A DNA stretch of 64,000 nucleotides from Phaeovulum vinaykumarii (lineage in GTDB: Bacteria; Pseudomonadota; Alphaproteobacteria; Rhodobacterales; Rhodobacteraceae): NCBI RefSeq assembly GCF_900156695.1, contig NZ_FTOM01000002.1, forward strand, positions 310,001 to 374,000, in the 5' to 3' direction. The notes under the pieces were generated by a model. That model had not been told where the DNA came from and did no database searches. It saw only the letters and a program-made list of their open reading frames with translations. Positions 56,554 to 64,000 of this stretch are shown piece by piece; position 1 is the stretch's first letter, and each line of letters opens with the position of its first letter. The position numbers were made by a program, and so were the translations under genes.

Positions 56554-57738
56554 CTAGTCGTCCAGCGCCAGCAGCGCGCCGCGGTCGAGGGCAAAGCCCG
56601 AGGCGATCCAGGCGCGTTCGAGCCGGGCCAGTCGTTGCCCCAGCGCCGGCCCCGAGAACGCGGGCATCAGATCGCGCGCGCTGACCGGAAAGCGCGCCGC
56701 GGCGCCGGTTTCGGCGGCCGCGTCCCAGTCGGGGGGCAGGGGCATGCCCATCAGCGCGGCGCGCAACCGTCCGGCCAGGCGGGCGTCGGGCGCGCCCAGC
56801 CGATAGCCCAGCTCGCCCGGCCCCGTCGCCCCCTCCGTCGCAGCCGCGCGCAATTGCGACAGGCGCCGGGTCTCGGCCTTCGACAGCCGCAGCCGTTCGG
56901 CCGGGGCATCCCCGCCCAGCACCGCCAGACGCGCCAGAGCGTCGGGGCGTGCGTCGGGGTGTGCGTCGGCCTCCAGATGCACCAGCGGCGCCAGCGCGGT
57001 GGGGTCGGCGCCGGGCAGCACCCGCCCCAGCACCCCCGCCGCCGCCATCGCCGCGACCGCGGGGGCGGGGTCGGGCGCGGCCAGAAGCTTCTTCATCTCG
57101 GCCCCCAGACGCTCGCGCGAGAGGCCCTCGACCCCCTCGGCCAGCGCGGCGCAGGCGGCCAGCCCCTCGGGCTCGGGGCCCTGATCGGGGGCGCCATACC
57201 AGGCGGTGAAGCGGAAGAAGCGCAGGATGCGCAGATAATCCTCGCGGATGCGGTCCTCGGGCGGGCCGACGAACCGCACCCGGCGCGCGCGCAGGTCGCC
57301 CATGCCGCCCAGCGGGTCCAGCACCTGCCCGTCGGCGCGGGCGTAAAGCGCGTTCATGGTGAAGTCGCGCCGCGCGGCGTCCTCGGTCACATCGGTGGAA
57401 AAGGCCACGGTCGCGTGCCGGCCGTGGGTTTCCACGTCGCGGCGAAAGGTGGTGATCTCGTGCGGCTGGCCGCCCGCGATCACGGTGACCGTGCCATGCT
57501 CGATCCCCGTGGGCACCGCCTTGAGGCCCGCGGCTTCGGTCAGCGCGATCACGCGCTCGGGGCGGGCGTCGGTGGCGATGTCGATATCCGAGACCGCCGC
57601 CCCCAGAAGCGCGTTGCGCACGCAGCCGCCCACCGCCAGCGCCTGATGGCCGGCGCCCTCCAGCAGCCGCAGCAGATCCTGAAGCGCAGGGGCGTGCAGC
57701 CAGTCGGCGGTGATCCGGGGGGGCGGGGAAGCAGGCAT
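56554..57738 (-). CDS. cca: CCA tRNA nucleotidyltransferase / poly(A) polymerase family
   Basis: A 394-residue class II nucleotidyltransferase of the alphaproteobacterial type. ALAVGGCVRNALLG, SDIDIATDARPERV (metal-binding DxD) and RRDFTMNALYARADGQVLDP are diagnostic, and IREDYLRILRFFRF follows. It adds or repairs the tRNA 3' CCA end. An unusual G-rich 16-bp triplicate lies immediately upstream of its start. It is in the hslO-Nudix-cca-ABC-rlmD string. Confidence 0.92.
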   Translation of the reverse strand: MPASPPPRITADWLHAPALQDLLRLLEGAGHQALAVGGCVRNALLGAAVSDIDIATDARPERVIALTEAAGLKAVPTGIEHGTVTVIAGGQPHEITTFRRDVETHGRHATVAFSTDVTEDAARRDFTMNALYARADGQVLDPLGGMGDLRARRVRFVGPPEDRIREDYLRILRFFRFTAWYGAPDQGPEPEGLAACAALAEGVEGLSRERLGAEMKKLLAAPDPAPAVAAMAAAGVLGRVLPGADPTALAPLVHLEADAHPDARPDALARLAVLGGDAPAERLRLSKAETRRLSQLRAAATEGATGPGELGYRLGAPDARLAGRLRAALMGMPLPPDWDAAAETGAAARFPVSARDLMPAFSGPALGQRLARLERAWIASGFALDRGALLALDD

Positions 57739-57742
57739 CGCG

Positions 57743-57790
57743 GGCGGGGTCTCTGGGGGGCGGGGCCTTTGGGGCGCGGGGTCTTTGGTG
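57743..57790 (-). repeat. G-rich 16-bp x 3 tandem repeat before cca
   Basis: Plus-strand units GGCGGGGTCTCTGGGG (57743-57758), GGCGGGGCCTTTGGGG (57759-57774) and CGCGGGGTCTTTGGTG (57775-57790). It occupies most of the 77-bp gap between the Nudix and cca genes. Transcripts of this operon would be C-rich here; the DNA plus strand could form a G-quadruplex. Confidence 0.85.
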
Positions 57791-57815
57791 CGGGGAGCGT
57801 GGCGGGGCGGACGGG

Positions 57816-58406
57816 TCAGGGCGCCATGCGTTCGGCCAGCGCCCGCAGGATGCGCGCGGTGGCGCCCCAGATGTAATAAGGCCCCCAGGGCACCACCCAG
57901 TAATGCCGGATCTGCCCGCGCCAGCGCCGCCCCTCGACCCGGTAGCGGCCCAGATCGGCCAGATGCGCCAGCGGCACGGTGAAGATCTCGTCGACCTCGC
58001 CGGCCTCGGGGTGGGGGGGGAAGGGGGCCAGCCGCGCCACCACCGGGCTGACGCGAAAGCCCGTCACCGTCTCGTGCTCGGGCAGATGCCCCAGGATCGT
58101 GGCGGCGCCGGGCGGCAGGGCGACTTCCTCGTGGGCCTCGCGCAGCGCCGCGGCCGTGGCATCGGCGTCGCCGGGGTCGACCTTGCCGCCGGGAAAGGCG
58201 ATCTGGCCGGGATGGTGGCGCAGATGCGAGGCGCGCTTGGTCAAAAGGATGCGCGGGCCATCCGGCGCCGCGATCAGCCCGACCAGAACGCCTGCGGGCC
58301 GCAGCACCCGATCCGCGGGCAGGGGCAGGTTGTTCAGCTCGTTGTCCGATGTGGGCTGCCCCGGCCGGGCCAGGGCCGCAAGAACCGGGGCAAGCGGGTC
58401 AGCCAT
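57816..58406 (-). CDS. Nudix hydrolase, CoA pyrophosphatase type (NudL/YeaB-like)
   Basis: A 196-residue Nudix protein. The Nudix box is GGKVDPGDADATAAALREAH followed by EEVAL. The upstream LTKRASHLRHHPGQIAFPGG is the UPF0035-type motif that marks the CoA-pyrophosphatase branch (cleaving CoA to 3',5'-ADP and phosphopantetheine). The start at 58406 (MADPLAPV) overlaps the end of hslO by eight bases, so the two are probably coupled. Confidence 0.92.
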   Translation of the reverse strand: MADPLAPVLAALARPGQPTSDNELNNLPLPADRVLRPAGVLVGLIAAPDGPRILLTKRASHLRHHPGQIAFPGGKVDPGDADATAAALREAHEEVALPPGAATILGHLPEHETVTGFRVSPVVARLAPFPPHPEAGEVDEIFTVPLAHLADLGRYRVEGRRWRGQIRHYWVVPWGPYYIWGATARILRALAERMAP

Positions 58407-59433
58407 CGTCGCTGTCAGCCGCCGAATCGACCGGCAGCGGCGTGCCATCGGGCGCATGCGTCGCCTCGAAGCCCAGCGTCGCCGGGTCAAAGACGTAATG
58501 CGCGCCGCAGAACTGGCAATCGGCCGTCACCTTGCCGTCGTCGGTGGTCATGTGGGCGATGTCGCGCGCCGAATAGATCGACAGGCTTTCACGCACGCGG
58601 CCTTCGGAACAGGTGCAGCCGAAGCGCACCGTCTGCGGATCGAAGACGCGCGGGCGTTCCTCGTGGAAGAGGCGGATCAGGAGTTCGGTCGGCGCGACCG
58701 AGGGGCCGATCAGCTCGAGGTCTTCGACCGTGTCGAGAAGCATGTTCGCGCGGTTCCAGTTCTCGGCCTCGGGGCCCGAGAGGATGTCGCCGGGTTCGAG
58801 CAGGACGCCTTCGCTCGCGGTGGGCTTGTCGGCCAGGAAGGGCGAGGCCTTGGGCATCTTCTGGAGCATCACGCCCCCGGCGCGCCAGCGCTCGGTTTCG
58901 CCCTTCAGGCGCGAACGCCCGAACGACAGCGCAAAGCGCGTGGGCAATTGCTCGGACTGGGCGAAATAGGTCTCGGCGCAGCGCGAGAGCGAGCCCCCCG
59001 CCAGCGGCGTGATCCCCTGATAGGGCACGGTGCCGCGGCCCTGGTCGATCAGCACCGCGAAATAGCCCCGGCCGATCTGGCGAAAGGGTTCTGCCGCGGT
59101 CAGATGCGCCTCGTCGAAGCTGGCCCAGGCACGGATGCGCGCGGGCGCGCCCTCGGTCTCGGGGGCGTAATAATCGGTTGCGATGATGCGGATCGGGCCA
59201 TCGCCGCGCACCTGGAGCGACAGCTTCCAGCGCAGCTTGATCGTCTGTCCGATCAGCGCCGTCAGAAGCGCCGCCTCGGCCACCAGTGCCTCGACCTCGG
59301 AGGGGTAGGCGTGCTGGGCCAGGACGGCCTCGAGGACACCATCGAGCCGGGCCACGCGGCCGCGGATGTCGGCACTGTCCAACTGGAAGGGAAGGATGGA
59401 ATCATCCCATGCGATCTGGGAGGCGTTGGTCAT
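58399..59433 (-). CDS. hslO: Redox-regulated chaperone Hsp33
   Basis: A 344-residue Hsp33. The C-terminal redox switch has RFGCTCSEGRVRE and DCQFCGAHYVFD, the CxC and CxxC zinc ligands that form disulfides and activate the holdase under oxidative and heat stress. The start at 59433 has a GAGG ribosome binding site. It heads the operon hslO-Nudix-cca-ABC-rlmD-like and is divergent from the second Nudix gene. Confidence 0.96.
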   Translation of the reverse strand: MTNASQIAWDDSILPFQLDSADIRGRVARLDGVLEAVLAQHAYPSEVEALVAEAALLTALIGQTIKLRWKLSLQVRGDGPIRIIATDYYAPETEGAPARIRAWASFDEAHLTAAEPFRQIGRGYFAVLIDQGRGTVPYQGITPLAGGSLSRCAETYFAQSEQLPTRFALSFGRSRLKGETERWRAGGVMLQKMPKASPFLADKPTASEGVLLEPGDILSGPEAENWNRANMLLDTVEDLELIGPSVAPTELLIRLFHEERPRVFDPQTVRFGCTCSEGRVRESLSIYSARDIAHMTTDDGKVTADCQFCGAHYVFDPATLGFEATHAPDGTPLPVDSAADSDDG

Positions 59434-59548
59434 CGGGGGACCTCGGGGGTTTTCGTTCGCGCTTGGGGCTGGCATATCCCCATAGGCGCTGCGGGGCAAT
59501 GGTTGCCCGCAGGGGCGGACAACGGGGCTCTGGCGCAGGAGAAGATAC

Positions 59549-59998
59549 ATGATCCGACGTTTCGGCGAACCTGTAAAGACAGGGATGCGTTACCGGCGCC
59601 GGCCCGGCGCCTATGCCGTGCTCTTGCGCGCGGGGCAGGTTCTGGTGACGCATCAGGCCGCGCCCACGCCCGAATTCCAGCTGCCCGGCGGCGGCATTGA
59701 TCCCGGCGAGAATGTGGTCGCGGCGCTGCACCGCGAGGTGTTCGAGGAAACCGGCTGGTCCATTGGCGGTCTGCGCCGGCTCGGGGCCTATCGCCGATTC
59801 ACCTACATGCCCGAATATGACCTCTGGGCCGAGAAGGTCTGTTCGGTCTGGCTGGCGCGTCCGGGGCTGCGGCGGGGTCCGCCCTCGGAACCCGGCCATG
59901 TCGCCCATTGGCTGTCGCCCGAGGAGGCGCTTGACCTGCTGGCCGGTGCGGGGGACCGTCACTTTCTGGCGCTGGCCCTGGAACAGGCCGCATTTTAA
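59549..59998 (+). CDS. Nudix hydrolase
   Basis: A 149-residue Nudix protein with a complete box GGGIDPGENVVAALHREVFE followed by ETG. It begins MIRRFGEPVKTGMRYRRRPG. Substrates of this branch range over nucleoside triphosphates, diadenosine polyphosphates and nucleotide sugars, and I cannot choose between them. An ATG at 59549 has GGAGAAG upstream. Its stop codon lies within a CtrA-box-like sequence, so the site for the adhesin promoter overlaps this gene. Confidence 0.88.
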   Translation: MIRRFGEPVKTGMRYRRRPGAYAVLLRAGQVLVTHQAAPTPEFQLPGGGIDPGENVVAALHREVFEETGWSIGGLRRLGAYRRFTYMPEYDLWAEKVCSVWLARPGLRRGPPSEPGHVAHWLSPEEALDLLAGAGDRHFLALALEQAAF

Positions 59999-60010
59999 GG
60001 CTTTTTTAAC
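59995..60010. promoter_or_regulatory. CtrA box upstream of the adhesin gene
   Basis: TTAA (59995-59998), seven bases, TTAAC (60006-60010): a full match to the alphaproteobacterial CtrA motif TTAA-N7-TTAAC. The first half covers the TAA stop of the Nudix gene. It is about 220 bp before the adhesin start codon, in an AT-richer stretch than the surroundings. Confidence 0.6.
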
Positions 60011-60077
60011 CATGATCGGGGGCGGCGCCCCGTCGCGCCGCCACAATCGCCTGCACGTCCGCCCGCGCGCCCACATC

Positions 60078-60115
60078 AATTGTGGCGTGAAAGTGTTGGC
60101 AAATAGGCCACAATT
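60078..60115. promoter_or_regulatory. Inverted repeat AATTGTGGC/GCCACAATT before the adhesin
   Basis: AATTGTGGC (60078-60086) and GCCACAATT (60107-60115) are perfect 9-bp inverted arms with a 20-nt spacer. Position and AT-rich flanks suggest a regulator-binding site. The same GTGGC/GCCAC core recurs at 60186-60206. Confidence 0.5.
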
Positions 60116-60185
60116 TGTTGCCCCAGTTTAGATTCTATCTGGATTTGCACCCCTTCTTGAGCTAGCTCTTAGCCTGAGCACAAAA

Positions 60186-60206
60186 GTGGCGATCAAAATA
60201 AGCCAC
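60186..60206. promoter_or_regulatory. Second GTGGC/GCCAC inverted repeat, near the adhesin start
   Basis: GTGGC (60186-60190) and GCCAC (60202-60206) around an AT-rich 11-nt spacer, 27 bp before the ATG. Together with the site at 60078-60115 it gives four half-sites of one core sequence. A perfect 10-bp palindrome GAGCTAGCTC lies between them (60159-60168). Confidence 0.45.
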
Positions 60207-60232
60207 GTGTATTCTTGAGGCGGAGTGGTATC

Positions 60233-63200
60233 ATGGCGAAGTCTGTCGACTTTGCCGTCCGGAGTGTTGCGGGCGGGATTGCTCGTGGTTCGGTTGCCGG
60301 AGACGGCGCATCCGGGTTCGTGATGGTGGGATCCGGGGACGAGATCTCCCTCCACCTGCGCAAGGAAAGCATTCTCAAATACATGCGTGACGGCGACGAC
60401 CTCCAGCTTTTCCTGGTGGACGGGCGCACGATCACGCTGACGCATTTCTACGACAATGCCGCGGCGCCGCCCCGGCTGTATCTGTCCTCTGACGGCGAGA
60501 TCAGCGAAGTCGTCCTTCAGGACAGCGGCGATGGCGTGATCTTTGCGGAATATTCCGGGATCGACACCTGGGGCGAGAAATGGAGCCCGGTCGATCAGCT
60601 GACCTTCCTGGGCGATGACCAGATCGCCGGTCCCCCCGGCGACGAGGAAGCCACCGGCATGGCGATGTTCGCTCCGGCGCTTCTGGGCTTGGGTCCGGCG
60701 GGTCTTCTGGCGGCGGGGGCCGTGGGCGCGGGCGTCATCGGCGGCGGTGGCGGTGGCGGCGGTGGGGGCGGCAGCACCGTCATCGTGCCCACCGTGGACA
60801 ACCCCGACGACAGCCACACGATCATCACCACCACGCTCGATCCCGAGATCGAGGTGACCGGCACGGGCGAGCCCGGCTCGTCGGTCGTGGTGACGGTGGG
60901 CGACGTGACCACCACCACCACCGTGGGCGACGACGGCACCTGGGGCGCGGTCATCCCGGCCACGGATCTGCCGCCCGACGGCAGCTATAGCTCGGTTGTC
61001 GAGGTCACCGCGCCCGATGGCACGGTCTATCCGCTCGACGGGCCCGATTACGTCATCGACATGACCCCGCCTGATGTCGCGGTGAGCACCGGCACCGTGG
61101 CCGTGGGCGACATCGAGAACGCCGCCGAATTCGTCGATGGCGTCACCATCACCGGCACCGGCGAAGTGGGCGCCGCGATCTCGGTCGAGGTCGAGGGCGT
61201 GACCCGCACCACCACCGTGGGCGATGACGGCACCTGGAGCGTGACCTTCGAACCCGGCACGCTGGCCGAGGGCGAATATACCTCGGTCGTGACCGTGACC
61301 GCGACCGATCTGCTGGGCAATACCACCGAGCTGAGCGACGTGCTGGCCATCGACACCGTGGCCGATCCGATCGCCTTCGATGCGGTGACGGGCGATGATC
61401 TCGTCAATGCCGCCGAGGCCGCGGCCGGCGTCACCGTGACCGGCACCAGCACGCCCGGCGCGACGCTGACGCTGACGCTGGAAGGGGTGACCCAGGATGT
61501 CGTGGTGGCCGATGACGGCAGCTGGTCGGCCAGCTGGGCGGTCGCGGATCTGCCGGCGGGCACCTATGACACCACGCTGACCGCCACCACGACCGATGCG
61601 GCCGGCAATGTCTCGACCGAGACGCATGTGATCCACGTCGACACCGAGACCGCGGTCGCCTTCGATGCGGGTGCGATTGCGGGCGACGATATCGTCAACG
61701 CCACCGAGGCGGCGGGCGGGCTGGTGCTGACCGGCACCGCCGAAGCCGGCGCCAGCGTCGAGGTCACCATCGGCACCGTGACGCGCACCGCGACCGTGGC
61801 CGCGGACGGCAGCTGGTCGGCCACCTTCGAGGCCGGCAGCCTGGCCAGCGGCACCTATACCGCCACCGCCATCGTCACCGCCACCGATGCCGCGGGCAAC
61901 GTGGCCAGCGCCACGCGCAGCTTCGCCGTCGACACCGACGGCAGCGTGACCATCGACGCGGTCACCGGCGACAACGTGATCTCGGGCGCCGAACGCAGCG
62001 CGGGCTTTGCCGTGACCGGCACCGCCGAGGCCGGCGCCAGCGTCGAGGTGGCGTTGGGGGGCACCACGCAGACCGTCACTGCCGACGGCAACGGCAACTG
62101 GAGCGCGTCCTTCAACGCCTCGAACCTGGCGTCCGGCGAATATCCGGCGACGGCCACGGCCACCACCACCGATGCCTCGGGCAATGTCTCGGTGGCCTCG
62201 CAGGCGGTCGACGTGGACACCGAGACCACGGTCGCCTTCTCGGGCGCGGCCATCGCCGGCAATGACGTCGTGAACGGCGCCGAAGCGGGGCAGGATCTGG
62301 TTCTGACCGGCACCGCCGAGCCCGGCGCCACCGTCAATGTCACCATCGGCTCGGTGACGCGGCCCGCGACCGTGGCCGCGGACGGCAGCTGGTCGGCCAC
62401 CTTCGAGGCCGGCACGATCGCGGCCGGCACCTATACCGCCACCGCGACGGTCGAGGCCACCGATGCCGTGGGCAACGTGGCCAGCGACACCCGCAGCTTC
62501 AGCGTCGACACCGTGGCCAATGTGACCGTGAACCCGGTGACGGCGGACAACACCGTTTCGGGCACCGAAGCCCCGGCCAGCCTTGCGGTGACGGGCACCG
62601 CCGATGCCGGCGCCACGGTCGAGGTCACGATGGGCGCGATCACCCGCAGCGCCACGGCCGACATGAACGGCACCTGGACCGTCAGCTTCCCCGCGGGGGT
62701 CGTGGCGGCAGGCGAATATGCCGCCAGCCTGTCGGTGAGTGCGACCGACACCAACGGCAACACCGCCACCCTGACGCATGCCTTCGACGTCGACACGGTG
62801 ACCAGCCTGACCGCCGGCACCGCGACGCCGGGTGCCGATGATGTGGTCAACGCCGCCGAAGCCGCGGGCGGTCTGGCCGTCAGCGGCACCGGCGAGCCGG
62901 GCGCCACGGTCGAGGTGGCGCTGTCGAACGGCGCCACGGCCAGCGCGACGGTCGATTTCAACGGCAACTGGAGCACGACGATCCCGGCCTCGGCGCTGCC
63001 GAGCACGACCACCACGCTGACCATGACCACCACCGCGACCGACCTTCTGGGCAATGTCGCGCAAACCGCGCAGCAGCTGGCCTTCGACCCCGAGGTCGAG
63101 GATTTCGCGCTGACCGGCACGGTCGGCGGTGACGGCACCGTCAATATTGCCGAAGCCGATGCGGGCTTTGCCATCTCGGGTCAGGTCGAGGCCGGTTCCG

Positions 63201-63958
63201 AGGTCGTCGTGACGCTGGCCAACGGGGCCACGCGCACCGTGACGTCGGATCAGAACGGCGATTGGGCCGCGAATTTCGACGCCTCGGATCTGCCCGCGGG
63301 CGAAGGCTCGCTGACCTATGACGTCGTGGCCACCGATGCCGCCGGCAATTCCGACACGCTGTCGGGCAGCTTTGCCTATGACCAGGTGGCCCCCGACGCG
63401 CCGCAGATCGAAGGCTACATGGCCAACAGCCAGGGGCTGACCGGCATCACCACCGACACCGGCGAGGTGCCCCACGAGATGGTGGCCGTGGCCGCCGATG
63501 GCAGCTCGCATGCGGTGAGCTATGGCGCCGCGCTGCCGGTGGGCGCCGACGAGACGCTCTATGTCTTTGACCAGGGCGTGCCGAACGGTTCGTATCTGGT
63601 GGTCAACGCGCTCGATGCGGCGGGCAACGATGCCGCGTCGCTGGTGATCGTGGACAATACCGCCGCGGTCAGCGTGGATCTCGATCGCGCGGGGCTGGCG
63701 GGCTATGACTTCGGTGCGATCGACCTGAGCTTTGCGCCGCAGGCCGATCTGACCATCACCGAGGCCCAGATCAACGCGCTGACCGACGAGAACAATACCC
63801 TCGTCGTCTCGGGCGACGGTCAGGACACGGTGACGGCCACGGGCGCCCATGACACCGGGCTGAGCACGATGATCGGCGGCGTGTCGCATCACATCTACAC
63901 GCTGGGCACCGACGGCACGACGCTGATCGTGGATGATAACGTCACGGTCGTGATCTGA
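60233..63958 (+). CDS. Bap-like surface adhesin with nine Ig-like repeats
   Basis: A 1241-residue repeat protein, probably a type I-secreted biofilm adhesin. Residues 1-130 resemble the BapA prefix domain (SLHLRKESILKYMRDGDDLQ, LFLVDGRTITLTHFYDN). A hydrophobic stretch (about 141-169) then runs straight into 11 consecutive Gly (170-180), as in retention modules of LapA/Bap proteins. Nine Ig-like units of 94-98 residues follow, each opening with a TGT-x-E-PG-type motif (DNA starts near 60853 to 63172). The last about 110 residues end with a type I adhesin-like terminus (YTLGTDGTTLIVDDNVTVVI). No Sec signal. The start has GGAG upstream. No transporter gene is visible before the window ends. Confidence 0.85.
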   Translation: MAKSVDFAVRSVAGGIARGSVAGDGASGFVMVGSGDEISLHLRKESILKYMRDGDDLQLFLVDGRTITLTHFYDNAAAPPRLYLSSDGEISEVVLQDSGDGVIFAEYSGIDTWGEKWSPVDQLTFLGDDQIAGPPGDEEATGMAMFAPALLGLGPAGLLAAGAVGAGVIGGGGGGGGGGGSTVIVPTVDNPDDSHTIITTTLDPEIEVTGTGEPGSSVVVTVGDVTTTTTVGDDGTWGAVIPATDLPPDGSYSSVVEVTAPDGTVYPLDGPDYVIDMTPPDVAVSTGTVAVGDIENAAEFVDGVTITGTGEVGAAISVEVEGVTRTTTVGDDGTWSVTFEPGTLAEGEYTSVVTVTATDLLGNTTELSDVLAIDTVADPIAFDAVTGDDLVNAAEAAAGVTVTGTSTPGATLTLTLEGVTQDVVVADDGSWSASWAVADLPAGTYDTTLTATTTDAAGNVSTETHVIHVDTETAVAFDAGAIAGDDIVNATEAAGGLVLTGTAEAGASVEVTIGTVTRTATVAADGSWSATFEAGSLASGTYTATAIVTATDAAGNVASATRSFAVDTDGSVTIDAVTGDNVISGAERSAGFAVTGTAEAGASVEVALGGTTQTVTADGNGNWSASFNASNLASGEYPATATATTTDASGNVSVASQAVDVDTETTVAFSGAAIAGNDVVNGAEAGQDLVLTGTAEPGATVNVTIGSVTRPATVAADGSWSATFEAGTIAAGTYTATATVEATDAVGNVASDTRSFSVDTVANVTVNPVTADNTVSGTEAPASLAVTGTADAGATVEVTMGAITRSATADMNGTWTVSFPAGVVAAGEYAASLSVSATDTNGNTATLTHAFDVDTVTSLTAGTATPGADDVVNAAEAAGGLAVSGTGEPGATVEVALSNGATASATVDFNGNWSTTIPASALPSTTTTLTMTTTATDLLGNVAQTAQQLAFDPEVEDFALTGTVGGDGTVNIAEADAGFAISGQVEAGSEVVVTLANGATRTVTSDQNGDWAANFDASDLPAGEGSLTYDVVATDAAGNSDTLSGSFAYDQVAPDAPQIEGYMANSQGLTGITTDTGEVPHEMVAVAADGSSHAVSYGAALPVGADETLYVFDQGVPNGSYLVVNALDAAGNDAASLVIVDNTAAVSVDLDRAGLAGYDFGAIDLSFAPQADLTITEAQINALTDENNTLVVSGDGQDTVTATGAHDTGLSTMIGGVSHHIYTLGTDGTTLIVDDNVTVVI
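60850..63400 (+). repeat. Nine Ig-like coding repeats of about 290 bp in the adhesin gene
   Basis: Repeat openings lie near 60853, 61148, 61436, 61727, 62012, 62305, 62587, 62878 and 63172. Units are 282-295 bp and mostly diverged. Units 4 and 6 share 51 identical bases (61788-61838 and 62364-62414). Units 3-4 and 5-6 also share the junction VDTET-x-VAF, so the array seems to have grown partly in pairs. Confidence 0.8.
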
Positions 63959-63971
63959 GGGGGCCCCGCGC

Positions 63972-64000
63972 ATGGCCGCCCGGACCCTTCCGCGCCGCCC
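63972..64000 (+). CDS. Possible start of the next gene, cut by the window edge
   Basis: An ATG at 63972 begins MAARTLPRR and is open to the edge. A GAGGGGG ribosome-binding-like sequence lies eight bases upstream and overlaps the adhesin stop. Only nine codons are visible, so it may not be real. A type I secretion component would be a sensible occupant, but nothing here shows that. Confidence 0.3.

Noticed and set aside
60850-63400. Periodic repeats considered as a CRISPR-like or minisatellite array
   Set aside because: Units are about 290 bp, in frame and diverged at silent positions; this is a protein repeat array. No 24-40 bp repeat-spacer pattern exists in the window.
60128-63973. Long minus-strand open frame opposite the adhesin
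   Set aside because: It translates to Gly/Arg/His-rich repeats that simply reflect the Ig-like repeats on the other strand; start and stop fall in intergenic DNA without signals.

Overview
The window is a chromosomal stretch of a GC-rich alphaproteobacterium, most likely a member of the Rhodobacteraceae (Rhodobacter/Paracoccus relatives). The evidence is gene order rather than any single marker: rpoE-chrR divergent from a FAD protein/DUF1365/MFS/DUF3833/SDR operon, sucCD-sucAB-orf-MAPEG-lpdA as one string, rbfA-DUF2233-truB, rpsO-pnp, dapD-LysE, and paired M16 peptidases ahead of mutL. A short intergenic element typical of Rhodobacterales (about 38134-38185) fits this. Almost everything is ordinary core chromosome. 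I see no prophage, insertion sequence, integron or CRISPR array.

Layout. 1-6.6 kb: end of a probable BamF gene, two M16 peptidases, mutL and rmuC. 6.6-13 kb: singlet-oxygen/envelope stress module, with chrR and rpoE on the minus strand and five translationally coupled genes on the plus strand. Both directions carry a TGATCC-N18-TA promoter that looks RpoE-dependent. 13-23 kb: penicillin-binding protein 1C and a 1814-residue alpha-2-macroglobulin, a pair that protects and repairs the envelope, divergent from a hybrid histidine kinase with two receivers. 23-32 kb: 2-oxoglutarate dehydrogenase and succinyl-CoA synthetase genes, with an unusual regulatory region before sucC. 32.5-42.4 kb: dapB, rbfA, a DUF2233 glycosidase, truB, a DUF1643 protein, an RTX-repeat protein, rpsO, pnp, an asparaginase and an IalB-like protein. 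42.4-50 kb: rlmN, an ArnT-like glycosyltransferase, a LOG-family protein, dapD, a LysE-type exporter, a small unknown, a lytic transglycosylase, rpmJ and tRNA-Val(GAC). 50-60 kb: N-formylglutamate amidohydrolase, two L,D-transpeptidases, a CAP lipoprotein, an rRNA methyltransferase, an ABC exporter, cca, a CoA-pyrophosphatase-like Nudix protein, hslO and a second Nudix protein. 60-64 kb: a 1241-residue Bap-like adhesin with nine Ig-like repeats.

Two things stand out beyond the gene list. First, promoter regions hold clear but uncharacterised operator-like structure. A pair of GTGATCAC palindromes lies exactly 21 bp apart, with 17-bp tandem repeats closer to the start, upstream of sucC. A full CtrA box plus two GTGGC/GCCAC inverted repeats lies upstream of the adhesin. 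Second, short recent-looking tandem duplications (12-17 bp, two to seven copies) recur at gene ends and junctions across the window, for example at the start of rmuC, inside the rlmD-like gene, at the end of the histidine kinase, and before cca and sucC. Where they fall in coding sequence the clearest cases have a 15-bp period, so the frame is kept.

All functional names rest on reading motifs and gene order. No database search was possible, and statements about other species are from memory.
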